Of a stretch of 64,000 nt of DNA, positions 1-11,499 are shown one piece after another (positions within the stretch are counted from its first letter, which is position 1; each line of letters opens with the position of its first letter). The position numbers and the translations under genes are program-made. The stretch is from positions 3,163,283 to 3,227,282 of the forward strand of contig NC_066571.1 in NCBI RefSeq assembly GCF_024679095.1. Reading direction: 5' to 3'. The notes under the pieces were generated by a model. That model did no database searches. It was given only the letters and a program-made list of their open reading frames with translations, and was not told the DNA's origin. The stretch is from Eriocheir sinensis. Lineage: Eukaryota; Arthropoda; Malacostraca; Decapoda; Varunidae.

Positions 1-900
1 TGGTTACCTGAGACGGATGGCGGCGGGTAACGGTGACCTGCATCGGGTTAAGGCGAGATCAGGGAAACTGGAGGCTGTGCTGAGGGTAGGAGATGGGGGG
101 GGGGGGGAGCTGCGTGGGGATGAGAGAGAGGGATTCAATGACGGCCCGCTGGGTCTGTCTCCTTCCCCCCTCCCTTCCTCCCTTCCTCCCGCCTCCCTCC
201 CTGCCTGCCTGTAGGAGAGTATAATGCAGGAAGTAAGCAAAATCACGATAATTAATTAGAAGAAAGAAGAACGGAAAGGAGAAAAGGTGCAAAGATGAAA
301 AAGGAGGAGGATCATGAGAAGAAGGGGAAGGAGCAGGAGGAAGAGGAGGAAGAAAAGAGGGAAGAGAAGGGAGAGTAAAAGGATAAAGAAAAGAAGGAGG
401 CGAGTGCATGGAAGAGGAGGAGGAGAAGGGGGAAGTGGAGAAGTAGGACGACGAGGAAGAGAAGGAAGTGAAACAAGAGGAGGAGGAGGAGGAGGAGGAG
501 GAGGAGGAGGAGTAGAAGCAGGAGCAGGAGGAGGTGTGGTGAAGTATGGCGGGTTAGTGTGAAAAAGGGAAGAGAAGGGACTACAGAACACGACAGACAC
601 GAACCTCCTCCTCCTCCTCCTCCTCCTCCTCGCCCCTCTCCCCCTTCCCCTCTCCCCACTCCCCCACACCTGTGCTGACCCGCGCCATAAGTCACCTGCA
701 AGCACCTGTAATCCACGCCCTAACTCACGGACTCTAATTCAATCACGGGGCAGGTGAGAAGAAGGCGGCAGGAGGAGGAGGAGGAGGAGGAGGAGGAGGA
801 GGAGAAGGAGGAGAAACATGGAAACATGGAAGAACAAGCAGCAGAAAGCCTGTTGGCTCATTGCGAGGCTGCCTGCTTTCAGTGATTTAATCAATCCCTC
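1..900. repeat. Low-complexity purine/pyrimidine tracts with (GGA)n
   Basis: No gene is recognised here. The stretch holds GGA/GAG trinucleotide runs near 478-512, 600-632 and 771-805, a G run near 97-107 and CCTTCC-rich blocks. Apparent reading frames are poly-Arg/Gly/Glu or poly-Ser/Leu/Pro and are artefacts of composition. Confidence 0.8.
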
Positions 901-979
901 AGCCACAGGAGTGACCTGAGGAAAGGATTAAAGCACTTGTGTACCTACTCTTGAATACACTCAGCTCACTCCCGACGCA

Positions 980-1735
980 GCAAAGTGACGATCAATGCGC
1001 TTCTTGAAGGAGTTGACTGTTTCCGCTATAACTACTTCTACACTCTACAGGAAGGCTGTTCCAGTGCCGAACAATTCTATTCAATAAATAACTCCTGCCA
1101 ATATCTGTACTGCATCGTTTCGCTTGAACTGTTTTACCGTTGTTTCTTGTTCTCGGGTTAGTTTGTAGCGTGAAGAGTTTGGAATGGTCGACATTGCTGA
1201 GCTTGTTTAGGTACGTAAAGACTTGTATCATGTCTTTCTGCAGTCGTCTATTTTCCAATGTTGAGTCGCTTGAGTCTTTCTTCGAAAGGTTGCGTCCTCA
1301 ATGATGGTACGAGTATCATTTTCGTAGCGCGTCGCTGTACCCTCTCAAGTAATTCAATGACCTCTTGTAATTATCTTGTAATTAGGGGACCAGAATTGCA
1401 CGGCGTATTCCAGGTGGGGCCTTACCAGCGAATTATACAAGGATAACGTAACTCCCGGCGTCTTATATATCAAGTTCCTCGCTATGAACCCGAGCATAGT
1501 ATTGGCTTTCTTGCAGGCGGACTTGCAGTGTTTTGTGTGTTTCAAGTCACTGCTGATAGTGACCCCGAGGTCTCTTTCCTCTTGCACTACTTGTAGTGTT
1601 AATGGGCATTTGCCATTTTTCTGACCACTGAGTCTCTCTGGATGATTTCGGAGTCTGGTGTCGTGAGAGCCTTCCCTCCCACCTTGGTGTCGTCGGCAAA
1701 TTTAGAAATGGTGTATTTTAATCCTAGTTCTAGGA
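980..1735 (-). mobile_element. CR1-like LINE reverse transcriptase relic (C-terminal part)
   Basis: Read on the minus strand, the segment encodes the end of a non-LTR retrotransposon reverse transcriptase. FADDTK (catalytic YxDD-type block, FADD codons at 1689-1700) is followed by ERDLGVTISSDLKH, then an SLVRPHLEYAVQFW block around 1390-1460, and finally a RIVRHWNSLP block around 1050-1100. This block order is that of CR1/L2-type elements. The frame is broken between about 1258 and 1354, and the N-terminal RT and endonuclease parts are absent, so it is a 5'-truncated dead copy. The clade is assigned from the motif style only. Confidence 0.85.
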
Positions 1736-1831
1736 AGAGGAGGAGGAGGAGGAGGAGCAGTAGCAGTATATATTATTAAAGAGGTAAAAAAATGTAAGGG
1801 AAGGAGGGAGAGAATGAGATGAGAGTCTGGG

Positions 1832-1973
<142 letters not shown>

Positions 1974-2184
1974 AGGAATACAGAAAGTAAGTGAAAAGGG
2001 AAAAGAGGGAAATAGGGAAGAGAAGAAAGTGACAGAAATGAAGGGAGAGAGGAGGAAAGAAAGAGGACACATGGAAGAAAGAAAAAACGGAGGGAGGGAA
2101 AGAAGATGGAAGGAAAGGTAAGTAGAAAAAAGTGAAGCATAAGTTAAAAATAGCAGAGAAGAAATAAAGAAGGAAGAAACGGAC

Positions 2185-2375
2185 ATAATATTAAACAGTT
2201 CGGCGCCCAAGCAGACATATTTGACTTTCCTAGGAGTACCGCGCATTTCCAGGGATAGTTTAATGACCCTGGTGGTAGTTTGACGCTTCTTCTGTACCAT
2301 GAACCTAAAGAAACACTCATGAGAACCCGATTGATCTCCTATTCGGCCTTTGGAAATAGTTGATGTCTGAGCATA
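2185..2375 (-). repeat. Interspersed repeat family X, copy a
   Basis: A roughly 190-bp element found at five places in the window (also 5,900-6,112, 7,955-8,145, 22,105-22,285 and 24,308-24,525). Shared blocks are ATTTCCAAAGGC, TGAGTGTTTCTTT, GTTCATGGTACAGAAGAAG, CACCAGGGTCAT and CTGGAAATGC. This copy is inverted and fused in frame to the 3' end of the protease-like frame. No terminal repeats or tail are obvious, and I cannot assign it to a class. Confidence 0.75.
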
Positions 2376-3131
2376 CCGGCCAAAGACTGTTGCTCCGCTC
2401 ACCTCCCCTGAAAACAACGCCGCAGCACACCCGGACGAGTCACCCATCGACGGACTTTCCCCCCCAGCACACTCCCTGATGATCGACCCCCCCGTTTCCC
2501 CCACCAGAACATCCCCATGACTAACAACACTTATTCCTTTTCGCTGGCTGACTCCCCCCCACAGCAAAGCACTCCTGCTATGCGGCGAGTCACCCAAGGA
2601 AAGATTCACGCCCCCGCCACACTCCTCGACGATCCTCTCCACCGTCAGGACAGCCTTCATATCGGGTCTATGCCTCATGTGCCTCCTGAACGCCATAATC
2701 ACCGCATACACGTCGCTCTCGTTCACCCGCGTCGCAAAGTCCACGAAAGTCAGGCTGTGGTAAGCGCACGTCCCGTAATGTTCGTTCTGGGTGAGATCGC
2801 ACACCATCTTGACCCATAGTGTTGATACCCCGTTGCGCTGCCAGAACACGCCGAAGCAAGGGTCTGGCGGGTTGTCCAAAGAGTCGTAGTAGATGTAGTG
2901 ACCGTCCAGGCAGCGGTACATTGACACCATATGACCGTTTCCGGGGTAGTGCAGCCCCACCAGCATCCCCTCCCCCCGCTGCAGCCCCGGTTCCTGCATG
3001 AGCGCCGCCTGACCGATGACAAAACGAGTCCTTTCACCGAACACTCGCGGGGTGGCGGACAGGATAGTGAAGATGTCTTTGTTCATCAGCATTCGAGACT
3101 GTTGGACCAGGCGCACCTCGTCCAGCTCCAT
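2376..3131 (-). CDS. Adenain/Ulp1-fold cysteine protease-like protein (probable viral or Polinton relic)
   Basis: The product would be a papain-like thiol protease of the C5/C48 (adenovirus protease/Ulp1) fold. Counting from the Met at 3131, the window shows His67 in GNGHMVSMY, Asp83 in YYDSLDN, Gln115 in DLTQNE and Cys122 in YGTCAYHSL. That is the H-D-Q-C order and spacing expected of the family. The core is about residues 25-190; the rest is Gly/Ser-rich with no recognisable domain. A Met 17 codons upstream (3182) is possible but sits in AT-rich sequence. The frame runs without a stop into family X and then a (GA)n tract, so the true C-terminus is unknown. No capsid, polymerase or integrase gene is visible nearby. 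Candidate sources are Polinton/adintovirus elements, large crustacean DNA viruses, or a domesticated host gene. The motif reading is direct; the origin is inference. Confidence 0.5.
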
Positions 3132-3182
3132 TGTGATATATTTTTGATCCTTTTTATATATTAGCTTTTTTACTTTATTCAT

Positions 3183-3660
3183 TTACTTTTTTATTTGTCT
3201 TTTTTTTTTTTTGGGTGTGTGTATCTGTGCTTATGTTTTTGTGTGCCCGTACGAGAGCAAGGGGCTGAGGGGTCTTTCCAAACAACGGGAGGCGTCGAGT
3301 GGATAGATACACTACTGTAGGTATACCGATTTGGGTCGTCACCTCGGTTTTGAGTGGCTATATTTTTGGGGTTTTAGGGAGCTTGGAGCTATTAATGCAT
3401 AGGCCCAAATCTAGAGCTAGTGGGCCACATGGAAACAGTAAAGACCTCCAGCTCCAGGCTACCTCAGGCGGGCACGGTGCGATAGCTGTGATGACTACTG
3501 TGATAGCCGTGATAACTACCGTGATAGCTGCGATGACTCCTGTGATAGCCGTGATAACTACCGTGACAGCTGTGATGACTCCTGTAGGTCTGTGGAGAGG
3601 CGGAGATCAAGGAAGGAAAGCGAGCGAGGGATGTAAAGTGATGATAGATTCTGACTAACT
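3183..3660. repeat. Non-coding spacer with a 21-bp minisatellite
   Basis: A T run at about 3,199-3,213 precedes unique sequence. From about 3,480 to 3,590 lie four to five copies of a 21-bp unit alternating GATGACT(A/C)CTGTGATAGC and GATAACTACCGTGATAGC. No gene is seen. Confidence 0.75.
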
Positions 3661-4672
3661 ATATGTGTGTTATGGGGGCGTAGGAGGAGGAGGAGAAGGA
3701 GAAGGAAGAGTAGGAAGAGAAGAAGGAGGGGGAAAGGAGCAGGAGGAGGAGGAGATGGTGGGAAAGGAGTATATAAATAAATGAAGGAATGGAGGATGGA
3801 GAGGAAGGTAGAAAAGAGGACGAGGAAAGATTATATAGATAACTGAAAAAATGGAGGAAGCAGGAGGCAGGGGGAGGGAAGAAAGGGGGAGAAGGTGACA
3901 GGGGAAGGGGGGCAGGTAGGGAGCTAACAGGCACGGAAGGGAAATAAAAGGGGAAAGAGGAAACACGTGATCAAGAAATGGACATGGAAAATGGGAAGTA
4001 GTTGATACATTAAGGGAAACGGGAAAAAGGGGAGAGCGAGGGGACAGAGCAAGGGGAGGAGAAGGGAAAGGGTGGGGATAATTAACCGGGAAATGGGGAG
4101 CGGAAAAGAAGGGGAAGGGAGAAAGGGGTAAAGGAAATGGAAGCAGATTATAAGGTAAGAAAAATTAAGAAACAATGAATGGGTAGGTGACAGGGGAAGG
4201 GGCAGAAGAAGAGAAAGGGAAAAGGGAAAAGGGGCATAGGAAAAGAAAGCAAGAGTGAGGAATAGGAGGGAAAGGGGACAGCTAACAAAGGAAAGGGAAG
4301 GGAAAGGGAAGGGAAGATGTGAGGGGGGTTGTACAGGGGAAAGGAGAGCAGATGATAAACTAAGAGAGGGGAGGAATAGGGGGACGAGGGGAGGAGTAGG
4401 ACACATGACAAGGGAACTGGGAGAGAAAGGGGAAAGGGAGAAAGGGAGGCATATGATAAGTTAAGACAAAGAAGGAAAGGGGGTCGAAGAAGGGGACAGA
4501 TAACAGGGAAAGACAAAGGGAAGGGTGGGAATAAGTGACAGGGAAAAAGGGGAACGGAAAAGAAGGGGTAGAGGAAATGGAAGCAGGGATAAAAGAAGAG
4601 AAAGAGAAAGGGGAATTGAAAGGGAAAGGGGAGGGAGAGGAGGCAGGGAACAAGGGGCAGGTGTAAGCCATC
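3660..4672. repeat. 1-kb purine-rich (GGGAAAG) tract
   Basis: Almost all bases on the plus strand are A or G, in irregular GGGAAAGG/GAGGAG words. The reading frames are compositional artefacts. It is followed by a 130-bp mixed-composition spacer and then by a pyrimidine-rich tract of similar length. Confidence 0.8.
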
Positions 4673-4804
4673 TCGTGCCTCACCTGAATCGTGGTCCTCA
4701 GGTGAGCTTACCTTCGTCCCTCGCTGGTGCCGGGGCCGAGGAGCAGCGCCGAGATTACAGGTGTTGTGTGTTACCTGCGTCCCTTGCTCCTCCTTTAGCT
4801 TAAA

Positions 4805-5790
4805 TTACTGACCTCCCCTTTCCCTTTTCCCTTCTCTTGTGCTCCCTTTTCCCTCTCTCTTCTGCTACACCTCCCTCTTGTCATTTACCCCTATTTTCGT
4901 CTATTTTTCCCCTTTTTCTTAACGTATCATTTGTTTCTCTTTCCCCCGTCCCTTTCCCTCTCCCATCTTCACCTCTCTTCTGCTACCCTTTCCCTTGCCA
5001 GCTGTCATCCTTCCCTCTTTGCCTCCTGCTCTTACTCCTTATATCCTTCCTTATTTATTCATTCATTCATGCTGTTAGTCCTATCTTTCTTCCTTCTTTC
5101 CCTCTTTCCATTTCTCACATCCTCCTCTTTTCTTCCCTCTCCATTTTTTCCCTTTCCTCTTTCCATCCATCCTTCCTCCCCTGTCATATGCCCTTTCCCT
5201 TGTTACCTGGCCGAGCACAGAACACCCGAACACAGGTGAGTCTCGTTCCTCTTACCTGAAGGTGCAACACGCGAGAACCTGAAGAATGGTTACCTGGCTG
5301 GTCTGTGCTCTCTCTCTCTCTCTCTCTCATCACGTGGCGTAATCCTGTTGAATTTTTACGCTTCCCTAAACGTTCATTTTCTTTCACTGTCGTTGTTTTT
5401 TCTTTCTACCATTCATCCTTCCTTCTTTGTTTCTTGATTATATTCCTTCTATTTTTCCTTCATTCATTTATTCCATTATTCATTCATTCATACTGTTAGT
5501 CATATCTTTCTTCCTTTCTACTCTCTTTTTTTTCCTTTTCTCCGTTTTTCCTCCCTCTCTTCTTCCTTCCTTTCTTCCGTCCATCCTTTCCTCCTTATCT
5601 CCTGTCTTCCTGTCTTTCTTTTCCTTTCCTTTCCTTTCCTCTTTTTCTTTCCTTCTTCCCTCTCTTTCCTCTCCGTCCTTCCTTTCTTCCTCCCGTCTTT
5701 CCATCCTTCTTTCCTTCTATCCTTCTTTCCTTTTCTTTCCTTCCTTCCTTACCTCCTTTCCTTCCCTCTCCTTCCATTTATCAACACACA
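4805..5790. repeat. 1-kb pyrimidine-rich (CCCTTTC) tract
   Basis: The plus strand is almost all C and T, with TTCATTCATT and CCTTTCC words, ending in a short (CA)n at about 5,785-5,802. A short (CT)n lies at about 5,309-5,329. No gene is recognised. Confidence 0.8.
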
Positions 5791-5899
5791 CACACACACA
5801 CTGTAATTTCCCTCACACCGTCGCCTCGCCCAATGGTTTACCGCCGCCAGTGACGCAACAGGTCTTAGGAACACGCGACGGTGACTTGCCTGGGTCGGG

Positions 5900-6112
5900 A
5901 TTTTCAGACGCCTCCACCTCTCATCTATTTCCAAAGGCTAAAATGGAGTTTAATCGGGTTTTCATGGGTGTTTTTCACGTTTAAGGTACAGAAGAGGGGT
6001 CAAACTACCACCAGGGTCATAAATGTACCTCTGGAAATGCCCAATACCCCTTCAAAAACCCTGTCAAATGTGAGTGTGTAAGCGGCGAAGCGTTTGAGAA
6101 TATGGTCCCTGT
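5900..6112 (+). repeat. Interspersed repeat family X, copy b
   Basis: Shares the ATTTCCAAAGGCTAAAATGG, GGTACAGAAGAGGGGTCAAA and CACCAGGGTCATAAA blocks with the other copies. The upstream block TTTTCAGACGCCTCC is also shared with the copy at 24,308, so the family extends at least that far 5'. Confidence 0.75.
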
Positions 6113-6114
6113 TC

Positions 6115-6438
6115 GCCTTCCTCATTAGCAGGGCGACTCACTTTCTTTCTTCGTGTTGTTTTCTTTTTGTTCGTCATTATCAATTCGACTCTTTTTTTTG
6201 TTGTTGCCGTTGGTCATTTGTTGCTCATTATTTTCTGTGTTACGACTTTTTTTTGTTGTTGTTGTTGTTTATCATTATTTGTATTGCGACTTTTTTTTCA
6301 ATTCTTACTAATGATACGATTTTTTTTTTATTCCTTTCTTTTCATAATACGATGTTTTGTTTTGTTTTTTCTCTTTCTTCGTTTATAACTTGACATTTTT
6401 CTTCTACATTCCGATTTTTTTCTGTCTTTTACGTTTCT
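6115..6438. other. T-rich spacer, no gene seen
   Basis: Short T runs and TTGTTGTTG words dominate. No splice-bounded coding sequence or structured repeat is recognised. Confidence 0.6.
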
Positions 6439-6752
6439 TTTTTTTTTCTCCTGTGGTACCGGTAAGCTTTCTTGATAGGGCCTGATTGTCGGTCCCAGCC
6501 CGTTGTGGCGCAGGCAAGTGTTTATAGTGGCGCCATCTTGCACTGGCTCATGCTGCCCCCCGGAGGTCATCTTTGATCCTAGAATCTAGAGTCCAGGTTG
6601 ACAGGTGGTCTTCTGGACAGCATGTGGGTGGTCTTAGGCCACTCGGCGGTGACTGAAAAATCCCAGGTGGTAGCGTGCGGATTCGAACCTGCGTCGTCCA
6701 AAACGCGGTGAATGCAGGGCCCGCACGCTAACCACTCAGCCACCGCCTCCCC
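6439..6752 (-). mobile_element. tRNA-derived SINE, full-length copy
   Basis: On the minus strand it begins GGCGGTGGCTGAGTGGTTAG (A-box-like TGGCTGAGTGG), followed by a B-box-like GGTTCGAATCC around 6,690. It then has a body with TTTTTCAGTCACCGCCGAGT and GGGGGGCAGCATGAGCCA, and ends in an A tail (T run at 6,439-6,451 on plus). The same architecture recurs at 14,319, 44,400, 56,195 and 57,571. The head resembles a Ser/Leu-type tRNA and the body is tRNA-unrelated. Confidence 0.85.
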
Positions 6753-7285
6753 ATGATTTCATGATTTTATTGTTTGTTTTTTCTTCCTTTCTTGTTTAAG
6801 ACAACCTTATTTTCTTTGATTTCTTCGTTTATCGCTTAGCTTTTTTCTTCCCATCATTTTTAACACAGCTTTCTTTTCTTCTGTCTTTTTCTATTCTTTT
6901 CAACACACAAATGATATCTATTCCTGGCATCATTATTTTTCCTAACTCATTTTCCCGTTATACCTATTGTTCCTTTATCTGTTCTTCAAATCACTCTTTT
7001 CTAACAAATCTTTTCTTTCATCTCATCTTTTTTATCCTTTTCAAGACACTAACGATATCTATTCTTGACATCATTATTTTTCCTAACTCATTTTTCTTGT
7101 ATACGTATCGCTTATTTATTTATTGTTCATCTCATCAGTTGTCTTTCCTTTTCTTAGTATGCCTTTCCTCTCTTCTTTTCTTTTCTATTCTTATCAACAC
7201 ACACATACGATATCTTTTAGTCTTCGCATCACTATTTTTTCATTAACACAACTTTCCTTTTTTCCTGTGTTTTGTTTATTGCTCT

Positions 7286-7286
7286 C

Positions 7287-7369
<83 letters not shown>
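7286..7369. repeat. (CA)n microsatellite
   Basis: About 84 bp of CA dinucleotides with one CAAACA interruption near 7,328, inside the degenerate 145-bp array. Confidence 0.97.
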
Positions 7370-7954
7370 CTTGACTAAAATTATCTCTCGCCACATAAAG
7401 AACAGTTTATCTCATTTTCTTCTTTTCATCACTCATAAGATCAACTTTCTTCCCACTTTCCGTCCCATAAATTTCCTTTCTTCATCTTTTATCTACTTTC
7501 TTATCTTTTTCAACACACTCACACACTTTGATATCTGTCTACGTGCATGAAATTCATCTGGATTTTCTTCTCTCCATCACTTCTAAAATCGACTTTCTTC
7601 CTACTTTTTCCTTTCATTTTACGACTTTTATTTCTTTCTATTTAATTTTACAACGCATCCTTAAATTGATGTCTGTCCACGTGTATTCATTTTATCGCAA
7701 ATCTCTTCTCTCCATCCCTCATAAGATCGACATTCTTCTCACTTTCCTCTCTTCCTATCTTTTTTTTAACGTTTCCTCTTAACCCACAATTTTTTTCACG
7801 ATTTTCTTCCCTCCATCTCCCGTTTTTAATCGAGTTTCTTCCCACTGTTCTTCGTCTAACTTAATGACTTTCCTTTCATGGTATTTTAACTTCTATCTTT
7901 TTTAACATTTTCTATTGACGTGCACACACAAGACTTAGGTTGGTATTAACATCA

Positions 7955-8145
7955 ACTGTTTCTAAAGGTCAAAGAGGGGGTCAGTTGGGTTCTAATGAGT
8001 GTTTCTTTGGGTTCACGGTACAGAGGAAGAATCAGGCTACCACCAGAGTCATAAAACTGCTCCTGGAAATGCAAACAACCCCTACGAAAACCTTGCCAAA
8101 TAGGTGAACTTGGGAGACGAAATGTTTTAAAATACGACCCTTATA
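7955..8145 (+). repeat. Interspersed repeat family X, copy c
   Basis: Contains GGTTCTAATGAGTGTTTCTT, ACGGTACAGAGGAAG and CACCAGAGTCATAAAACTG, matching the copies at 2,185 and 24,308 with scattered substitutions. Confidence 0.75.
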
Positions 8146-8386
8146 GTATCTTCCCAAGTATGTACATTATTTCCCGATTATCTTCCCTCAAACAAGATAT
8201 AAGCGACTTTTCTCTCATTTTCCTTCCCCTAACTCAAGAATTCTCCGTTTCCTATCCTTTATTTATATTTCAACGCACCCTCAAACTGATATATTTTCAC
8301 ATGTTTACAATTTACCTCGATTTTCTTTCCCATATCACTCATAACATCGTCTTTCTTCCCAATTTTCTTCGCTATACTTTCTTCCC

Positions 8387-8500
8387 ATCTTTCTTCTCTA
8401 CATAAACACAGACAACTTAATATCTGTCCACAAGTAAACAAGCATCTTTCTTCTCTACATAAACACAGACAACTTAATATCTGTCCACAAGTAAACAAGC
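8387..8500 (+). repeat. 57-bp direct duplication
   Basis: Two adjacent, essentially identical copies of a 57-bp unit beginning CTTTCTTCTCTACATAAAC. Near-identity against the diverged surroundings indicates a recent duplication. Confidence 0.85.
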
Positions 8501-8689
8501 TATCCCAATTTTCTTCCCTCCATCACTCCTACGATCTCCTTCCTTCCCACTCTCCTTCCCCGCCCTCAACGACTCGCCTTTCCCCGCTCATTCCTCCTAA
8601 CGAAGCCGCCAACGCGAATCCGTCCTGAATAGGCTGCCTTTGTGGTGCCCCTCCCGCGCCCTCCTCAAGCAGCGTCCCGTCATTACTTG

Positions 8690-9529
8690 AAGGAAGAGGA
8701 GGAGCAGGAGCAGGAGGAAGAGGAGGATAAAAATAAGGAAAATAATCAAAAGACGATGAAGAAGAAAAGGAGGAGGAGGACGAGGACGAGGCCAAAGAAG
8801 ATGAGTACGAGGAAGAGGCTGAGGAGGAGAAGGAGGAGGAGGAGGGGAAAAGAGAAAAAGACAAGAAACTGAGATAAAGAACAAAATGATGTATAGGAAG
8901 AAAAAGAAAAATTAATGAAACTAAGGAGGAGGGAAGGAGGAGGAGAAGAGTTGGAGGAGGAGGAGGAGGAGGAGGGAGGAGGAGGAGAAACTGAGATAAA
9001 GAAGAAAATAACGTAGAGGAAGAAAAAGAAAAACGAAGGACTCTAAGGAGGAGGGGAGGAAAAGGAGAAGAGTTGGAGGAGGAGGAGGAGGAGGAGGAGG
9101 AGGAGGAGGAGGAGGAGGAGGAAAATAACAACGACAAGAATGATGGGAGGAAAATGATAACGAACACACATATATAAATGGAAAGGAAGAAAGAAGGATA
9201 GAGGAAGTAGAAGAAATAAAGAAAATGAGAAAAGAGTGAAGAAAAAGAAAGAGGGAAGAAGACAGGAGAAAGCAGAATAGTTACTGGAAAAAAGAGGACG
9301 AGAAGGAGGGAGGAAGATAATGAGAAAGAAAAAAACAGAAAAAAAAGAAGGGAGAAAGAAAACATAAATTGGAAGAAACATTAAATAGAGAGAGTGAGAG
9401 AAAAAAGGATTAGGAGGAAAATGATGATGATGATGAGGAGGAGGAGGAGGAGGAGGAGGCAGTAATAGTGGTTAAGAAAGAGGAAAATAAAGTCGCACTA
9501 AATCAGAATAACAAGACAACGCGTAAAAT

Positions 9530-9600
<71 letters not shown>

Positions 9601-9690
9601 GATGATGATGATGACAACAGTAACAGCAACATGATTTAAAAGTCGTAACAGAAACAGTAGGAACAGCAGTAGTAGTAGTAGTAGTAATAT

Positions 9691-9726
<36 letters not shown>

Positions 9727-9780
9727 CAGTAGTAGAAGTGGCAGTAGATAAGGGTGACGAGGACGCAGAAGTAGCCTGAG
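8690..9780. repeat. GGA/GAA-rich low complexity with (GA)n and (AGT)n
   Basis: GAG/GGA trinucleotide runs (for example 8,955-8,990 and 9,075-9,122) are followed by (GA)n at 9,534-9,596 running directly into (GAT)n to 9,614. An (AGT)n tract follows at about 9,668-9,734. The GAGGAG blocks near 8,933-8,995 and 9,047-9,125 with shared flanks are a direct duplication. No gene is seen. Confidence 0.85.
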
Positions 9781-10560
9781 TGTGGAGTGATTTAATGAGG
9801 CATCGAAGGGGAGGAAAAGAGGGAAGAGAAGTGGAGGGAGGGAGGAAGAGGTGGAGGGAAGGAGGGAGGGGTGGAGGGAGAGGCCTAATGATGGGGGGGA
9901 TAGCTTCTGGGCAGGGTGGTGATGGTGGCGGTCGTGATGGTGGTGGCGGTGGTGATGGTGGTGATGGTTGTTAAGAGGAGAGATAAGAGGGAAGGAAATA
10001 CTCTCATAATTAGGGGGTACAGAGGGATAATGTGGTGGTTTGGAGGGATGAAGAGAGGTGCTGAGAGGGAGGAGGAGGGAATGGAGAGGAAGGTTAAGAG
10101 GGAGGAAGAGGAAGAGGAGAGTAAGGTTAGTGGGTGGGAGGTGAGGGTGTTGCTGAGAAAGGAAGGAGGAATGAGGTAGGTTAAGAGGAAGGAAGAGGAA
10201 AAGGAGAGGAAGGTTAGTGGGTGGGAGGTGAGGGTGTTGCTGAGAAAGGAAGGAAAGGGGAATGGAAAGGAAAGTTAAAAGGAAGGGAGGCGAGAGTGTT
10301 GCTGGGAAAGGAAGGAGAGAAAGGGAGAGGGAATGGAAAGGAAGGTTAGAAGGAAGGGAGGCGAGGGTGATGCTGAGAAGGAGAGGAGGGAGAGGGAGGA
10401 AGAGGGAATGGAAAGGAAGGATAGAAGGAAGGGACGTGAGGGTGGTGATGGGAAAGTAAGGAGAGAAAGGGAGAGGGAATGGAAAGGAAGGTTGGAAGGG
10501 AGGCGAGGCGAAGGTGGTGCTGGGAAAGGGAAGGAAGAAAGAAGGAATAGACGTGATAGA
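9780..10560 (+). repeat. Purine-rich tandem array, unit about 65-75 bp
   Basis: Variants of GGGAATGGAAAGGAAGG followed by GGAGGCGAGGGTG and GCTGAGAA/GCTGGGAA recur at least six times between about 10,075 and 10,530. A GGTGATGGTGG block lies at 9,915-9,972. Frames here are repeat artefacts. Confidence 0.7.
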
Positions 10561-10689
10561 TAAAGTAAGCAGGAAGGAGGGATGGAGGGAAGATAAGTAA
10601 GGGAGGGGAAGGCATAGGAAGAGGAAGGGAAGGAAGAGGAAGTATTAGTAGAGAGGTAAAAACGAAAATATAGAGAAGAGGTAGGGAAG

Positions 10690-11235
10690 GGAGGGGAAGA
10701 AGGGAGGGGAAGGGTGAAAGCGAGGGAAGGGAAGGGAAGAAGGGAAGAAGGAAGGTTGATGGGAAGGGTTGGGAAGTGAAGAAGGGAGGTCTGTAGGGTG
10801 AAAGTGAGGAAGGGGAGGGAAGAAGGGAAGAAGGAAGGTTGATGGAAAGGGTTGGGAAGTGAAGAAGGGAGGTCTGAAGGGTGAAAGTGAGGGAAGGGGA
10901 GGGAAGAAGGGAAGAAGGGAGGGTGATAGGAAGGGTTGGGAAGTGAAGAAGGGAGGTCTGAAGGGTGAAAGTGGAGAAAGGAAAGGGAAGGGAAGAATGA
11001 AGGGTGATGGGAAGGGTTGGGAAGTGAAGAAGGGAGGTCTGTGGGGTGAAAGTAAAGAAAGGAAAGGGAAGAAGGGAAGAAGGAAGGGTGATGGGAAGGG
11101 TTGGGAAGTGAAGAAGGGAGGTCTGTGGGGTGAAAGTAAAGAAAGGAAAGGGAAGAAGGGAAGAAGGAAGGGTGATGGGAAGGGTTAAGAAGTGAAGAAA
11201 GGGGGCCTGAGGGGTGAAAGGGGAAGAGAAGGGAA
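10690..11235 (+). repeat. Purine-rich tandem array, unit about 75-85 bp
   Basis: Six to seven copies share GGGAAGGGTTGGGAAGTGAA, GAAGGGAGGTCTG and GGGTGAAAGT. Copies at about 11,025-11,190 are nearly identical, so the array homogenised recently at its distal end. Confidence 0.85.
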
Positions 11236-11490
11236 GTGGAGAAGGAAGGGACGTATGGGGGGAGGGGGGTGAATGGGGAGGGAAGTGACGCTCGGCAAGG
11301 GGTCTAATTATCTTCAATGTGCTCCACCCGCAGAGGATCAGAGGCGATTACCGGCGTTTAGAGGGAATCCGATCCTGTTTGTTATCTGTACTGTGGCGGC
11401 GGGGTGGGGTGGGGGGGGGAGCCATTAGGAGCTTCATGAAGAGGCCAAAGCTAACGACGTATTTATAACTTAGTGTAATGATGGTAATTA
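11236..11490. other. Spacer, no gene recognised
   Basis: Mixed-composition sequence between two low-complexity blocks, with a G run at about 11,401-11,420. A pyrimidine-poor CCACCCGCAG at 11,323-11,332 could mimic a splice acceptor, but no conserved protein follows. Confidence 0.4.
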
Positions 11491-11499
11491 TAAAGGAAA

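Larger units (their letters stand above)
6880..8540 (+). repeat. Degenerate tandem array, unit about 145 bp
   Basis: A diverged motif (CAACACAC...GATATCT, followed by CATCACT...CTTTCTTCC) recurs near 6,900, 7,042, 7,194, 7,511, 7,651 and 8,270. Most intervals are 140-155 bp. A (CA)n tract occupies the expected motif position near 7,287, and family X interrupts the array at 7,955-8,145. No coding potential is seen; short frames are AT-rich artefacts. Confidence 0.55.
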
